From Streptomyces sp. A012304 (GTDB lineage: Bacteria; Actinomycetota; Actinomycetes; Streptomycetales; Streptomycetaceae), in assembly GCF_026008495.1 (NCBI RefSeq), contig NZ_BQUN01000015.1, positions 1 to 53,129 of the forward strand: DNA of 53,129 nt, in the 5' to 3' direction. Below, piece by piece: positions 24,698 to 33,559 of the stretch. The translations under genes were made by a program, and so were the position numbers. Below the pieces are notes generated by a model. It was given only the letters and a program-made list of their open reading frames with translations. It did not search any database and had not been told where the DNA came from. Each line of letters begins with the position of its first letter. The stretch's first letter is position 1.

Positions 24698-27577
24698 ATG
24701 GCCATCGCCTCGACCGCTGAGGCCCGTACCCGGTTGACGTCCTTCCGTGACGTCCCGGCCTCGAAGAGTCCCCGGCCGAGCAAGCGTGAGCGTCGCGCGC
24801 GGATACGCGTGCTCAGGCGCCGTGTGTCGGGAGTGCTGCTGACCCTGCTGGCGGCGTTCACCCTGTGGTTCACCATGGCGACACCGTCGTTCGCGATCGC
24901 CGACGACCTCGCCGCCATCTGCGGCCCGATGGACGTGCCGACCCCGCAGAGCCGTACGTCCGGCCTGGAGTCCTTCCTCGGCACCGACCAGATCGACCGG
25001 AGCGTTCCCGCGTCCGAGCTGGCGACCTACATCCCGAAGCCCGACGAGCCCTACGACGGACCGAAGCCGTCGTTCCACCGGTACGGCATGTCGGGCCTGA
25101 CGTGGGAGGCGTTCGGCTGGACGCCCAGCTGCTTCTCCGTGAACCGCTGGGGCCTGTTCCTGCCGAACGGCATCTTCAACATGTCGAAGCTGTTCGCCCT
25201 GTTCACCATGGCGCTGATCAGCTGGTCCTTCGGCAAGGACCCGTTCAGCTTCCTCCAGACGCCCATCGCCAACGTCGCCGGTGCCATGTCCGACGTGGCC
25301 GCGCCCTTCCTCGGGCTGGTCGGCGCGCTCGGCGGCATCTATCTGGGCATGAAGAACCTGGGGCCGAACGGGCGGGTCACCGCGGTGCTCAAAGGCTTCG
25401 GCTGGATGCTGCTGATCACCGGTCTGTTCTTCTGGTTCGACGCGAATCCGACCGCCGCGGGCTCGAAGATCAACAGCGTCGTCGGCGAAGTGACGGCGAC
25501 GGGATACCAGTCGCTGACGGAACTCCCGGCCACCGGCGGCGCCGACAACACAACCCTGTGCAACCAGAAGAAGGAGGCCAGCGCCGCCTCCTGCATCCAG
25601 GACGCGCTATGGGTGCCCCTGGTGTACACACCATGGCTCTACGGCCAGGTGGGCAACGACGCCGAGGCCGCCACCAAGTGGGGCCCGTCGATGCTCAACG
25701 CCCAGTTCGTCGGGACGACCGCGGAAGGCAAGATCGACGAGGACGGCGTGAAGGTCCTCAACGCCGTCGTCGCCTGGAACGGCAACAGCGACCAGGTCGG
25801 CGGCGGCTCCAAGAGCGGCAGCATGGCCTGGGACAAGGACTACGTCGACAGGGTGCCGTTCCTCAAGCTGTGGGCCAACGACCTCTGCCGCGAGAACGAG
25901 CAGCAAAACTTCCGTATGTGCTACGGCGGTGAGGACAGCTCCAACTGGTCCTGGATCGCCGGTGAGGACAAGCGGCAGGTCGACCCCAAGGACCTGAACG
26001 TCATCAACATCGCCAGCGGCAACGACTTCACCGCCCGGCTCTCCGCCGCCGCGATGAGCGTCATGGGCGGCATCATCATCAACTCGTCCGTCTACTTCAT
26101 CTGCGCGATGCTGCTGGCCGCCAAGCTCGGTGTGTTCACACTGATGATCTTCGCGCCGTTCTACCTGCTGCTGGGCATCTTCCCCGGTCCCTCCCGGGTC
26201 GCGGCGATCAAGCTGGGCGAGCTGTTCCTGACCAACGTCTTCCGCCAGTGCGGCTGGGGCCTCGGCCTGGTGATCGTCACCTACATGGACACCCTGATCC
26301 TCGCCCCCGGCGGCGACCAGGGCTGGCTGCTGAAGATCCTCACCTGCGCCCTGATGACCGTCCTGCTCGGCGTCTACGCCAAACCCGCGATGCGCGCCCT
26401 GTCCGGCATGGCGATGGGCGACAAGAACGCCGGCGACGCCATCGTCGGCGTCGGCTCCAACCTCGCCAAGCAGACCGCGCAGCTCGCCGGCACCGCCGGC
26501 CTCGCGGTCGCCACCGGCGGCGCCAGTATGGTCGCGGGCGCCAAGGGCGCCGCCGCCGCGGCCGCCATGAACGGCACCAAGCTCACCGCGGGCGAACGCT
26601 TCAAGGCGGCCGGCCAGGGCCTGATGAAGAACGCGCCCAACCTCGGCCGGCGCACCCGTTCCGCCATGGACAAGCTCGGTGGCGCCAAGGAAGCCGGCAA
26701 GTCCGGCTACGAGGCCGACCAGCAGCGCGCGGAGGAGCGCGGCAGGGACAGCGTCGTCCGCAACAGCGAGGCGGCCCAGGCGGGCCTGCGGATGCAGCGC
26801 CACCGGGCCGTCCACGACCCCGTCCACAAGGCGGCGACGGACGCCATCGCCTGGCGCCGCAACAACGGCGACGCGGCGGGCGCGGCGGCCATGGAACGCG
26901 AGTACTTCGACCAGCTGCACGACCCGCGCACCGGCTACCGTCACCCCGACGACCCGCTGCACGCCAACAACCTGCGTCAGAGCCCCAACGGCGGCGTCGA
27001 CGCCGAGCGCCGGGTCCGCCCGGTGTCCAGCGGCACCGACCTGATGCGGGAGAGCGGCATGAACCACCAGACCGCGGCGGCCAACCTGGACCGCGTCCTG
27101 GACCTGTACCACGGTGCGCAGAACATCGACCAGCACCACGCGGCCGGTGTCGCCCTGCGCGCCCTCCAGGTGCAGATCGACTCGGGCGGACCGCACACCG
27201 AGGCGGCCCGGATGACGGCGGCGAACCTGGTCCAGCAGCACGGCCTGCCGGACCGTATCGACGCCGTCGGCCTGCCCGCCAACGCGCCGATCCGGGTCGA
27301 GGTCGTCTCGCGGGTGGCCAGTGAGATCGGCACCGTCTCGCAGGACCTGAGCGCGCCGCGCGACCGCATGGACTTCCTCCAGCGCGTCGAGTCGCTGGCC
27401 CAGGAGATCCCGGTCGCCACCACGATGTCCACGGCGCTCAACGAGCTGCGGGGCGTGCTGGCCAACATGCAGGCGCCCGCCTCGCAGGTCGAACAGGCCC
27501 TGCAGAACGTGCGGCTGGCGGCCGGCATCGACACCGGCACCCCGAACAACAGCGGTAGCGGCGGAGGTTCCTCATGA
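24698..27577 (+). CDS. VirB6/TrbL-like polytopic channel protein
   Basis: A 959-aa protein. After a basic N-terminus a signal-like helix ends ...TMATPSFAIADDLAAIC, then an extracellular part with several cysteines, helices near 165-180, 205-225 and 235-250, a second outer loop with paired cysteines (TLCNQKKEASAASC, LWANDLCRENE), and a cluster of helices near 455-570 (AAMSVMGGIIINSSVYFICAMLLAAK, LMIFAPFYLLLGIFPGP, MTVLLGVYAKPAM). The last 370 residues are soluble and helical with many His, Gln and Ala. This resembles the TrbL/VirB6 group with the long cytoplasmic tail of actinobacterial forms. It is coupled to the following gene by a 4-base overlap. Confidence 0.72.
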   Translation: MAIASTAEARTRLTSFRDVPASKSPRPSKRERRARIRVLRRRVSGVLLTLLAAFTLWFTMATPSFAIADDLAAICGPMDVPTPQSRTSGLESFLGTDQIDRSVPASELATYIPKPDEPYDGPKPSFHRYGMSGLTWEAFGWTPSCFSVNRWGLFLPNGIFNMSKLFALFTMALISWSFGKDPFSFLQTPIANVAGAMSDVAAPFLGLVGALGGIYLGMKNLGPNGRVTAVLKGFGWMLLITGLFFWFDANPTAAGSKINSVVGEVTATGYQSLTELPATGGADNTTLCNQKKEASAASCIQDALWVPLVYTPWLYGQVGNDAEAATKWGPSMLNAQFVGTTAEGKIDEDGVKVLNAVVAWNGNSDQVGGGSKSGSMAWDKDYVDRVPFLKLWANDLCRENEQQNFRMCYGGEDSSNWSWIAGEDKRQVDPKDLNVINIASGNDFTARLSAAAMSVMGGIIINSSVYFICAMLLAAKLGVFTLMIFAPFYLLLGIFPGPSRVAAIKLGELFLTNVFRQCGWGLGLVIVTYMDTLILAPGGDQGWLLKILTCALMTVLLGVYAKPAMRALSGMAMGDKNAGDAIVGVGSNLAKQTAQLAGTAGLAVATGGASMVAGAKGAAAAAAMNGTKLTAGERFKAAGQGLMKNAPNLGRRTRSAMDKLGGAKEAGKSGYEADQQRAEERGRDSVVRNSEAAQAGLRMQRHRAVHDPVHKAATDAIAWRRNNGDAAGAAAMEREYFDQLHDPRTGYRHPDDPLHANNLRQSPNGGVDAERRVRPVSSGTDLMRESGMNHQTAAANLDRVLDLYHGAQNIDQHHAAGVALRALQVQIDSGGPHTEAARMTAANLVQQHGLPDRIDAVGLPANAPIRVEVVSRVASEIGTVSQDLSAPRDRMDFLQRVESLAQEIPVATTMSTALNELRGVLANMQAPASQVEQALQNVRLAAGIDTGTPNNSGSGGGSS

Positions 27578-28143
27578 GTCACCGGGGCAGGAAGCTCGCC
27601 GCGCTCTTCATCACGCTGTTCGTCCTCGGACTCGTGCTGAACAACATCGCCGGCCGGACCCGCGCGAGCGAGGAAGCGGCCGCCGAGGCGGCCAAGGCCG
27701 CCGCCCCGGCGGCCCGCCCGCTGGCCCCGCTCTACGTGCCGCGGCCCGCCTCGATGATCGGCGGGTACGGCGGAGCGCTCACCCCCCAGTCCTCGCCGCA
27801 GGAGGTGGCGCAGGCCTTCGCGGGGGTGTACATCAAGTACGACCCCGACTCGAACTCGCCCGACTCCTTCGTCCCCGGGCTGCCGCGGCTCGCCTCCGAC
27901 GCCTCGGACAAGGTGAGCGCGCAGCTGTCCGCTGACTGGGACAAGCACCTGTCGAAGATCGGTGACAGCGTCACCGTGACGTCGGTCAGCGACCCCGGCG
28001 CGGCGGACGTGGAGGCGGGCAAGGTCAAGGTGTCCGTGGTGATGAACACCGGCGAGGACAGCGAGGCCCTGCGGCTCGACCTGGAGCTGGAGCAGGAAGA
28101 GGTCGGCTGGGTCGTCACGTCGGTGACCCTGGACGGGGCGTGA
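27574..28143 (+). CDS. Small membrane-anchored protein with NTF2-like outer domain
   Basis: A 189-aa protein with one N-terminal helix (KLAALFITLFVLGLVLNNIAG), an alanine/proline linker and an outer domain (PQSSPQEVAQAFAGVYIKYD through EEVGWVVTSVTLDGA). It begins in the stop of the VirB6-like gene (ATGA), so they are translated together. The helix-then-sheet order and final WVV strand match the other NTF2-type proteins of this locus. Role unknown; likely an accessory VirB8-type channel component. Confidence 0.62.
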   Translation: MSHRGRKLAALFITLFVLGLVLNNIAGRTRASEEAAAEAAKAAAPAARPLAPLYVPRPASMIGGYGGALTPQSSPQEVAQAFAGVYIKYDPDSNSPDSFVPGLPRLASDASDKVSAQLSADWDKHLSKIGDSVTVTSVSDPGAADVEAGKVKVSVVMNTGEDSEALRLDLELEQEEVGWVVTSVTLDGA

Positions 28144-28150
28144 GAGGGCG

Positions 28151-28678
28151 GTGACCGTGGCGGCGAGGACGAGACCCAAGGGCACGGGCAAGGGCGGCGA
28201 CAAGCGCGGGAGCCGGGGAACGGGCCAGGGCAAGGGCACGGGCCAAGGCAAGAAGAAGGCTCAGGCGGCGTCGGCCGGTTCCCGGTGGAGCCGGCTGCTG
28301 CCCTCCGGCTCGTCCCGGGTCATGGAGCACGTCAAGGTCGTCTTCGCGCTCCTGATCTGGGTGACGCTCCTGCGCCAGCAGGCGTCGCTGATCGTCGCCT
28401 GGCAGCTGTACTACGCGCAGGCCCTGGTGGCCACCTGCGCGCTCGCGCTCGGCAGCGTGGTGGCCGTCTACACCTACCCGCCGCGCACGGCCCGCTGGCG
28501 CACCGTCGCCTGGACCTTCCTCGCCTCCTCGGCCGGCGGCGCCCTCGCCTACGCCGCCCTGGGCGGCCGGGCCGGCCTGCTCGGCGCCCTGCTCAGCGGG
28601 GCGCTGGTGCTGTGGGCACGGGGTGAGGAGCGCGGCCGGCGCGCCGTCCGCCGGATACGGCAGGCGCGCCGGTCCTGA
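28151..28678 (+). CDS. Basic membrane protein of the secretion locus
   Basis: A 175-aa protein. The first 50 residues are low complexity and basic (TGKGGDKRGSRGTGQGKGTG), then four hydrophobic segments (VVFALLIWVTLL, YAQALVATCALALGSVVAVY, AWTFLASSAGGALAYAALGG, LLGALLSGALVLWA), ending in an arginine-rich tail. GTG 28151 is seven bases after the preceding stop. I do not recognise a family; it is part of the VirB6-like operon. Confidence 0.6.
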   Translation: MTVAARTRPKGTGKGGDKRGSRGTGQGKGTGQGKKKAQAASAGSRWSRLLPSGSSRVMEHVKVVFALLIWVTLLRQQASLIVAWQLYYAQALVATCALALGSVVAVYTYPPRTARWRTVAWTFLASSAGGALAYAALGGRAGLLGALLSGALVLWARGEERGRRAVRRIRQARRS

Positions 28679-28693
28679 CGCCCTGAACCTCCG

Positions 28694-29686
28694 TCAGGAG
28701 GGGTAGCGGGCGGCGATGTCCTTGCCCCGGGGGGTGTCCGGGTCGGGCAGCTGCTGGGCCAGGTCGATCAGCTGGTCGAGGTTGAGCACCAGCCCCCGCT
28801 CGTCGACCCGCACCCGCTCACGCAGCGAGAGCAGGCACGAGGTGCGGTACTCCTTCGGCCACGAGCGGTCGATGTTCCGCCAGACCTTGACCGAGCCCTC
28901 CTCCCAGGTGACCGCCCCCGCCTGCGGCGGGGCGGGCGCCTCGGCCACGATCTCGGGGGCCGGCTCGGGCGCCGGGGCCGGCGCGACCGGCTGCGCGACG
29001 GGCCGCTGATGCTCCGCCGAGGCCCCCACGCCCCGCCCCGCCTCGACGACGGGCTCACGGACCACGGGCTCATGCGCCTGGTGCGCGGCCGGTTCGTGAA
29101 CGGAAGGCTGGTGCGCGGCCGGTTCGGGTGCGGAGGGCTGGTGCACGGCGGGCTGTGGGGCCGCCGTCGCCCCCTCCGGCCGGGCCGGCCGCGCGGGGGA
29201 GGCCCCACCGCCCTGCTCGCCCCAGACCCCGCCGCCGCGCTCGCGCTCACCCGTGTCGCTGACGTGCAGCACGCGCTGCTCGCCGGAGCCGCCCGTGGAC
29301 AGCAGCAGACGCACGCCCTTGCCGATGAGCGCCTGCGCTCGCTCCAGCACCTCGCGCGCCCTGCGGTGGGCCAGCTCCTCGGTGAAGAAGGTGTGCTCCC
29401 GGCTGTCGCCGCCCTCCCCGTCGGGCACCCGCAGCACGAGCCGGGCCCGCGCCTGTCCGCCGTCCACGTGCGCCTGCGTCAGGACCCCCGCGACCGGCAG
29501 ACAGGAGGACAGCGCCTCCGCCTGGAGCGCGGTCGAGCCACCCGGAGCCGACATCAGCCAGAGGTCGACGGCGGTCCGCTCGACCTCCGCCAGCCAGTCG
29601 TCGTACGGGCGGTCACCCGTCGGGCCGACGGCCTGGACGGCCAGCCCCACCCACGCGGTCATCCCCGCGGCGCTTGCGTTGCTCAT
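28694..29686 (-). CDS. Unknown protein with proline/histidine repeats
   Basis: A 330-aa soluble protein of unknown family. The N-terminal 150 residues look folded (YDDWLAEVERTAVDLWLMS, HTFFTEELAHRRAREVLERAQALIGKG), the middle 100 residues are Pro/Ala/Glu/His low complexity with a loose AAHQPSVHEP repeat, and the last 75 residues form another conserved block (WRNIDRSWPKEYRTSCLLSLRERV, LVLNLDQLIDLAQQLPDPD). ATG 29686 follows GAGGGGGACAG. It is divergent from the TPR-like gene and shares a regulon box region, so it belongs to the secretion locus. A substrate or cytoplasmic adaptor is possible, not shown. Confidence 0.6.
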   Translation of the reverse strand: MSNASAAGMTAWVGLAVQAVGPTGDRPYDDWLAEVERTAVDLWLMSAPGGSTALQAEALSSCLPVAGVLTQAHVDGGQARARLVLRVPDGEGGDSREHTFFTEELAHRRAREVLERAQALIGKGVRLLLSTGGSGEQRVLHVSDTGERERGGGVWGEQGGGASPARPARPEGATAAPQPAVHQPSAPEPAAHQPSVHEPAAHQAHEPVVREPVVEAGRGVGASAEHQRPVAQPVAPAPAPEPAPEIVAEAPAPPQAGAVTWEEGSVKVWRNIDRSWPKEYRTSCLLSLRERVRVDERGLVLNLDQLIDLAQQLPDPDTPRGKDIAARYPS

Positions 29687-29701
29687 CTGTCCCCCTCGCC
29701 A

Positions 29702-29722
29702 GTGTCAATACACAGTGTACTG
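29702..29722. promoter_or_regulatory. Regulon box between divergent genes
   Basis: gtgtcaatac at 29702-29711 is followed at once by acagtgtactg; the AGTGT pentamer occurs twice, 14 bases apart. It sits between two divergent genes of the locus and could control either. Confidence 0.45.
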
Positions 29723-29828
29723 TCGCGAGGTCGCTCTACCATGGCGGGAACCGTCTTTCACGAACCGATTCCCACCGCCCATGCCGGTACACCTTGCCTG
29801 GCGGGACGAGTCACGAGAGGGGCTCTCG

Positions 29829-30701
29829 ATGAGCGACCCGGCCGTGCGGCCCGGCGCCGCCGATCCGGCACCGCCACAGCTGGCGATCGTGGTGTACGCG
29901 GACGGCCGGGCGAGCGTCGGCGGGGTGCCCGTGGTGGTGCCCGACGCCGCCGGTGACCTCGCCGCCGTACGGGCCGCCGTGATGCGGACCGCCATCGGCA
30001 TGGCGGCCCGACAGGGCCGGCCGCTGCGCGCCCTGGCGTTCGAACCGGACGGCGAGACCTGGCCGTTGGTCATCCACCCGGACGGGACGGTCGAGGAGGA
30101 CGCCGAGGCGGAGGCGTCGGCCGGGGGCGCCGACGGGACGTCGTCGACGGCGCCGTCCACCCTCTCCCTGCTGGCCAGCCCCGCCCCGCCGCGCGGCCCG
30201 CGCACCGAGACCATCGTGCTCAACCCGCAGTGGTCGGACGTCGTGCAGACCCCGCAGCCGCCCGAGCGGTTCCGGGAACGGCTGGCGCGGATCTCCGAGG
30301 CGGGGGAGAGCGGGCGGATCGAGGCCGCCATGACGCTCGCCGCCGACCTGGAGCGCGAGGCCGGCCTGCTGTTCGGCGCCACGCACCCGCACGTCCTCCA
30401 GGCCCGCGCGGTCCGCGCGCACATCAGCACCCTCGCCCACGACTGGGGCCGCGCGGCCGAGCTGTACCTGGACATCACGGCGGCCTGGCTGGAGGTCTCC
30501 GGCGACCGCAGCGCCCAGGTCCGCGAGAACGCCGGCAACGCGCACTACTGCTGGGCCCGGGTCGCTGATCCCCAGGAGGGGGAGCGGATCGGCGAAGCGG
30601 TGGTGCGGACCTGGCTGAAGGTGCCCGGCGCGCGGCGCGAACTGGAGGCGGCGCGGCGCCGCCGGGACGATCTGGGACGGCGTTCCTCGCTCGGTCTGTG
30701 A
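29829..30701 (+). CDS. Soluble helical-repeat protein of the secretion locus
   Basis: A 290-aa protein. The first 100 residues form an alpha/beta piece (QLAIVVYADGRASVGGVPVVV, LRALAFEPDGETWPLVIHPDG), then a Ser/Ala/Pro linker, and the C-terminal 140 residues are all helical, like tetratricopeptide repeats (FRERLARISEAGESGRIEAAMTL, HPHVLQARAVRAHISTLAHDW, WARVADPQEGERIGEAVV). No membrane segment. ATG 29829 lies behind GAGAGGGG. Function unknown; the repeat region suggests a chaperone or adaptor for secreted partners. Confidence 0.62.
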   Translation: MSDPAVRPGAADPAPPQLAIVVYADGRASVGGVPVVVPDAAGDLAAVRAAVMRTAIGMAARQGRPLRALAFEPDGETWPLVIHPDGTVEEDAEAEASAGGADGTSSTAPSTLSLLASPAPPRGPRTETIVLNPQWSDVVQTPQPPERFRERLARISEAGESGRIEAAMTLAADLEREAGLLFGATHPHVLQARAVRAHISTLAHDWGRAAELYLDITAAWLEVSGDRSAQVRENAGNAHYCWARVADPQEGERIGEAVVRTWLKVPGARRELEAARRRRDDLGRRSSLGL

Positions 30702-30859
30702 ACTCCGCGGAGGCCTTTTCTTGTTGATGCACAGTCAGGATCGGGCTGTGTCGGAACGGTGACTCAGTGAGTCCGTCCGGCTGACATGATGGCTGCTGGA
30801 GACGAGAGTTGCAGCTGTAACCGCTGCGCCACTGAGAGCGTTGTTCGGGGGAGCAGGCC

Positions 30860-31387
30860 GTGAAGCGAGAGAATGCCGTACGCGGAAAGACCCGGGGATC
30901 CCTGACCTTGGATGTCAGGAAGTGCGAATGGTCCGCGCGAATAACGGACGCATTCGATCCGGCCGGGGCGTCGCTGTTGCTGTCCCTGCCCCGGGGTCTG
31001 TTCGTGGCCCACGACCGGGAGATGTGCCGGGCGGGCGCGAGTGGCGGACCGGCGATGCGGAGCGACCTGGACTACCTGTCGGGCGTGTGGGGATTCACCC
31101 GCCCGCACGGCGACGAGATGACCGAGATATCGGAGGTGCCGCTCCTCAGCGTGCGGGTACGCGAACAGGGGCTGGCCGTGGACCTGGCCGGGTACCCCTG
31201 GCTGTTCGGCGACCTGCCCGGTGCGGTGCCGCCGGAATGGTTCCTACCGGGCGTCGGGAGTTCGTGTCTGCTGGGTATCTGCTTCGACGTGAACCTCGCG
31301 GCGCCGGACGCCGACGATCAGTTCTGGACGGAACTCGGGGACGGAAAGGCGGTTTTGGGTCAGGTGAATGTCGTGGGGGACCTGTGA
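30860..31387 (+). CDS. Hypothetical protein, secretion locus
   Basis: A 175-aa soluble protein starting at GTG 30860. It is beta rich (SLTLDVRKCEWSARITDAFD, SLLLSLPRGLFVAHDREMC, VPLLSVRVREQGLAVDLAGY, FTCL-like loop, ICFDVNLAAPDADDQFW) with few helices. I know no family for it. No strong ribosome site is visible (gggggagcaggcc lies before it). It sits alone between the TPR-like gene and the small basic protein, with no regulon box in front. Confidence 0.5.
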   Translation: MKRENAVRGKTRGSLTLDVRKCEWSARITDAFDPAGASLLLSLPRGLFVAHDREMCRAGASGGPAMRSDLDYLSGVWGFTRPHGDEMTEISEVPLLSVRVREQGLAVDLAGYPWLFGDLPGAVPPEWFLPGVGSSCLLGICFDVNLAAPDADDQFWTELGDGKAVLGQVNVVGDL

Positions 31388-31425
31388 GGAAGCCATGGCA
31401 TGACTGTGCTGAATGCCATGGGGTA

Positions 31426-31435
31426 GTGTCTGTAC
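31426..31435 (+). promoter_or_regulatory. Regulon box before the small basic protein
   Basis: gtgtctgtac followed by acagtgatatga, 68 bases before the next start. It differs from the consensus at one base. The acag that follows is shared with the box at 29702. Confidence 0.45.
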
Positions 31436-31502
31436 ACAGTGATATGACGCTCGAGTAAGCAGAGCGTCCGCCCCGAGTCGTCGATCATTTGCTGGAGAGG
31501 CG

Positions 31503-31964
31503 ATGAGCACTTCGGATATTCCGCGGCGGTCCCATCGTCGGCGGATGGTGACGTCGAAGGCCGCACTGACCCGCCGCCCCGAAGGGGTGGACGAAGAGGT
31601 CGCGCTGCCCGGGGAGCTCGAGCCCCTCGAATGGACCCCGAACCGGGGCCCGATCACCGAGGAGGAAGCGCTCGGCGTCCTGCGCCGACGCCGGCGCAAC
31701 GAACTGAGCCAGGCACCCAAGCGGCAGGGCGCCAAACGGCCGGAGGTCCCCACGGAGCTCCCGCCGGAGAACGCCCGCAAGGTGCCGGTCGTCAACCGCT
31801 TCCCGGCGCGCTACCTGGCCATGGCCCACGCGCGCGCCGAGGTCGAGGGGACGAACCTCACGGCGATCCTGGAAGAGATGCTGGTCAAGTACGCGACGGG
31901 TAAGCCCACCCGGCCGCAGACCGTCAGCCGCCGACTGTTGTCCTTGTACACTCCGAAGGACTAG
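31503..31964 (+). CDS. Small basic protein, possible ParA partner or DNA-binding factor
   Basis: A 153-aa protein: basic N-terminus (SHRRRMVTSKAALTRRPEG), a linker, and a C-terminal block of 60 residues (VPVVNRFPARYLAMAHARAEVEGTNLTAILEEMLVKYATG) whose strand-helix-helix order is compatible with a ribbon-helix-helix fold. It is immediately upstream (62 bases) of the ParA-like gene and has a regulon box, so it may be the centromere-type partner of ParA or the regulator that recognises GTGTCTATAC. Both ideas are inference. ATG 31503 follows GGAGAGGCG. Confidence 0.6.
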   Translation: MSTSDIPRRSHRRRMVTSKAALTRRPEGVDEEVALPGELEPLEWTPNRGPITEEEALGVLRRRRRNELSQAPKRQGAKRPEVPTELPPENARKVPVVNRFPARYLAMAHARAEVEGTNLTAILEEMLVKYATGKPTRPQTVSRRLLSLYTPKD

Positions 31965-32025
31965 TCCGGTGGACCTGCTGACGGTTCGGGGGCCGGGCGG
32001 GCACTGAACGGTGGGGGAGAACAGC

Positions 32026-33525
32026 GTGTCCGAGAACAGCGCCTTCGGCGCGTCGTCGGCCGCCGACCATGACGAGGACGAGCTGCCCCCGACCCACGCC
32101 CGCATGCTCCCACCGCTGCCGGCCCCGGTCCCGGCGGAACACGGCCCCGCGCCATCGGCTCCGACCGCACCGGACCCCATGACGCACGCCCCCGCGACGC
32201 GTGCCCAGGTGACTCCGGCTCAGACGACGCCGGCTCCCGTGGCCCCGGCCCCTGTCACGCCGCCGGCCGGGCCGCCCGTCGCCGCACCCCACATTCCGCC
32301 CGTCGCGCCGCACACGCCGCCCGCGCCCGGTCCCGCACCGGTGCCGCTGCCGGACGGCTCCACCGCCCCCGCGCCCACCCCCGCCCCGCTGCCCGACGGC
32401 ACAGCGCCGCCGTACGCGACGGCCCAGCCGTACGCGACTCCGGACGGGTACGCGACTCCGGAGGGGTACGCGACTCCGGAGGGGTACGCGACTCCGGACG
32501 GGTACGCGACTCCCGACGGTTACGCGACCGCCCAGCCGTACGGGGCGACCGCTCCCGCGCCCGCTCCGCTGCCCGACGGGACGGTGCTGCCCGCGTCGGG
32601 TGCGCAGGGCCCGCCGCACTCCGCGCCCGCCAACCCCTACGTCACCGGCGGCGATGCCCGCCGCGGGTTCCTGCGGCGCAAGGGCGGCCGGGTCTCCGGG
32701 CCCGAGCAGCAGCGGCTCGCCCGGTTGCAGACGCCCGTCGTGCGGCCGTACCGGATCAGTGTCTCCAGCATCAAGGGCGGCGTCGGCAAGACGACGACCT
32801 CCGCCATGCTGGGCCTCACCTTCGCCCGCTACCGGGCCGACCGCACGGTCGCGATCGACGCCAACCCGCACGCCGGCACGCTCGCCGACCGGCTGCTGGG
32901 CGAGCGGATCATGCCGACCGTGCGGGACCTGGTCAATGCCGACCGCCTGCGGCGCGAGGCGGGCGGGCCGGGACTGACCGACCCGCTCCAGATCCACCAG
33001 TACCTCGGCCAGGCCGACCGGCTGATGGTGGCGGCCAGCGAACAGAACCCGGACATCAGCGAGCTGTTCGACGAGGAGCAGTACCGCACCGCGCAGGACA
33101 TCCTCACCCGGGCCTTCGACATCGTCATCACCGACAGCGGCACCGGCATGAAGCACTCCGCCATGAAGGGCACGCTGGCCCACACCGACCGGCTGGTCGT
33201 CGTGGCCGCGCCGCGCTTCGACGCCGCCCGGCGTGCCGCCAAGACGCTGGACGAGGTGTACGCGCAGGGCTATCCGCACCTGGTGCGGGACGCCGTCGTG
33301 GTGATCACCATGGACGCGCCGAAGGCCGTCGGGATCAACATGAACACGCTGGTGGACTACTTCCGGCAGCTGTGCACCCACGTGATCCGGATCCCCTACG
33401 ACCAGCAGCTCTACATGGGCGGCACGATCCACTACGACCAGGTGTCGTCGGCGACCCGCGGCGCGTACATGGACCTCGCGGCGCTGCTCGCGGACGGCTT
33501 CCAGACGGTGGCGCCGGGCCGCTGA
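32026..33525 (+). CDS. ParA/MinD-type ATPase with proline-rich repeat leader
   Basis: A 499-aa protein. The first 220 residues are Pro/Ala/Thr low complexity and include six YATPDG-like repeats (near residues 136-171). The ATPase domain follows: deviant Walker A KGGVGKTTT at residues 250-258, IDANPHAGT, the switch VIVTDSGTG-like strand at DIVITDSGTGMKHSAMKG, and DRLVVVAAPRFDAARRAAKTL. Such proteins with a long disordered leader also occur with type VII (EspI) systems and position large complexes. GTG 32026 is preferred over 32011 because GGGGGAG lies before it. It probably places the secretion machine or organises its assembly. Confidence 0.82.
   Translation: MSENSAFGASSAADHDEDELPPTHARMLPPLPAPVPAEHGPAPSAPTAPDPMTHAPATRAQVTPAQTTPAPVAPAPVTPPAGPPVAAPHIPPVAPHTPPAPGPAPVPLPDGSTAPAPTPAPLPDGTAPPYATAQPYATPDGYATPEGYATPEGYATPDGYATPDGYATAQPYGATAPAPAPLPDGTVLPASGAQGPPHSAPANPYVTGGDARRGFLRRKGGRVSGPEQQRLARLQTPVVRPYRISVSSIKGGVGKTTTSAMLGLTFARYRADRTVAIDANPHAGTLADRLLGERIMPTVRDLVNADRLRREAGGPGLTDPLQIHQYLGQADRLMVAASEQNPDISELFDEEQYRTAQDILTRAFDIVITDSGTGMKHSAMKGTLAHTDRLVVVAAPRFDAARRAAKTLDEVYAQGYPHLVRDAVVVITMDAPKAVGINMNTLVDYFRQLCTHVIRIPYDQQLYMGGTIHYDQVSSATRGAYMDLAALLADGFQTVAPGR
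32431..32538 (+). repeat. Six tandem 18-base units in the ParA-like gene
   Basis: Units of tacgcgactccggasggg start at 32431, 32449, 32467, 32485, 32503 and 32521, the last diverged. They encode YATPDG/YATPEG repeats. Exact 18-base period keeps the frame, so copy number can change without breaking the protein. Confidence 0.85.
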
Positions 33526-33559
33526 CGCCGCCCGCGCCGCCCGGCGAGGCCCTCTGGGC

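Noticed and set aside
32431..32538. CRISPR-like short repeats
   Set aside because: The units are directly adjacent without spacers and encode in-frame residues of the ParA-like protein.
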